DNA of 64,000 bases, from contig CP136061.1 of the NCBI GenBank assembly GCA_032622095.1, positions 52,835,762 through 52,899,761 of the forward strand. Direction: 5' to 3'. Origin of the DNA: Siphonodentalium dalli (lineage: Eukaryota; Mollusca; Scaphopoda; Gadilida; Siphonodentaliidae). Position numbers and translations under genes: made by a program. The notes beneath the pieces were generated by a model that saw only the letters and a program-made list of their open reading frames with translations, made no database searches and was not told the DNA's origin. Positions 63,868 through 64,000 of the stretch are shown piece by piece (position 1 is the stretch's first letter; each line of letters starts with the position of its first letter).

Positions 63868-64000
63868 CTGATAAAACAAATTAAAACCATTTAATGGTAG
63901 TTACTCTAAGATATATAATCAAGGCACAAAGTGGGTTCACTTGTACACAGTAGTTGTGGATACAAAATAGGTTGAGTTGGATAAAATATCAAACACAACC

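Overview
The window is eukaryotic and animal-like. It has an AT-rich, intron-dominated layout, GT-AG introns and a dense load of short inverted-repeat transposons. The repeat style and the cysteine-rich extracellular protein suggest a marine invertebrate, perhaps a mollusc or another lophotrochozoan, but the species cannot be fixed from sequence alone. No bacterial genes, rRNA, CRISPR or operon structure is present.

One gene dominates. It lies on the minus strand and runs through the whole window, from about 63.87 kb down to base 1, and it is open at both ends. I could place 26 exons (about 3.76 kb coding, roughly 1254 residues), and every neighbouring pair agrees in intron phase. From N to C the exons encode 22 six-cysteine EB-like modules, a split HormR (hormone-receptor) domain, and most of a GAIN domain that leaves the window just before the expected GPS cleavage motif. 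HormR followed by GAIN is the signature of adhesion G-protein-coupled receptors. I therefore read this as the ectodomain of an adhesion GPCR with an unusual, recently expanded array of cysteine modules. The seven-helix part and the signal peptide lie outside the window.

Layout: 60.5-63.9 kb holds nine nearly identical 135-bp module exons in tandem, made by recent 300-645 bp duplications. Positions 55.2-59.9 kb hold three diverged module exons. A 12.6-kb intron (42.6-55.3 kb) contains a pogo/Tigger-like transposon relic, a piggyBac-like MITE and a 5-kb element with inverted ends. Positions 27.9-42.6 kb hold six further module exons, one carrying five modules without introns, plus a THAP zinc-finger fragment and a complete hAT-like element. 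HormR exons are at 27.3 and 19.6 kb and GAIN exons at 10.0, 8.5, 6.9, 5.1, 3.1 and 0.08 kb. The large introns between them hold two 5-6 kb elements with inverted arms.

The repeat families are definable from their ends: Tc1/pogo-type hairpins flanked by TA (about 16 copies), hAT-type hairpins with 8-bp target duplications, piggyBac-type hairpins flanked by TTAA, and elements whose interior is an expandable array of about 160 bp. Fragments of the last family sit in the introns between the tandem exons and were copied along with them. No second intact protein-coding gene was found.
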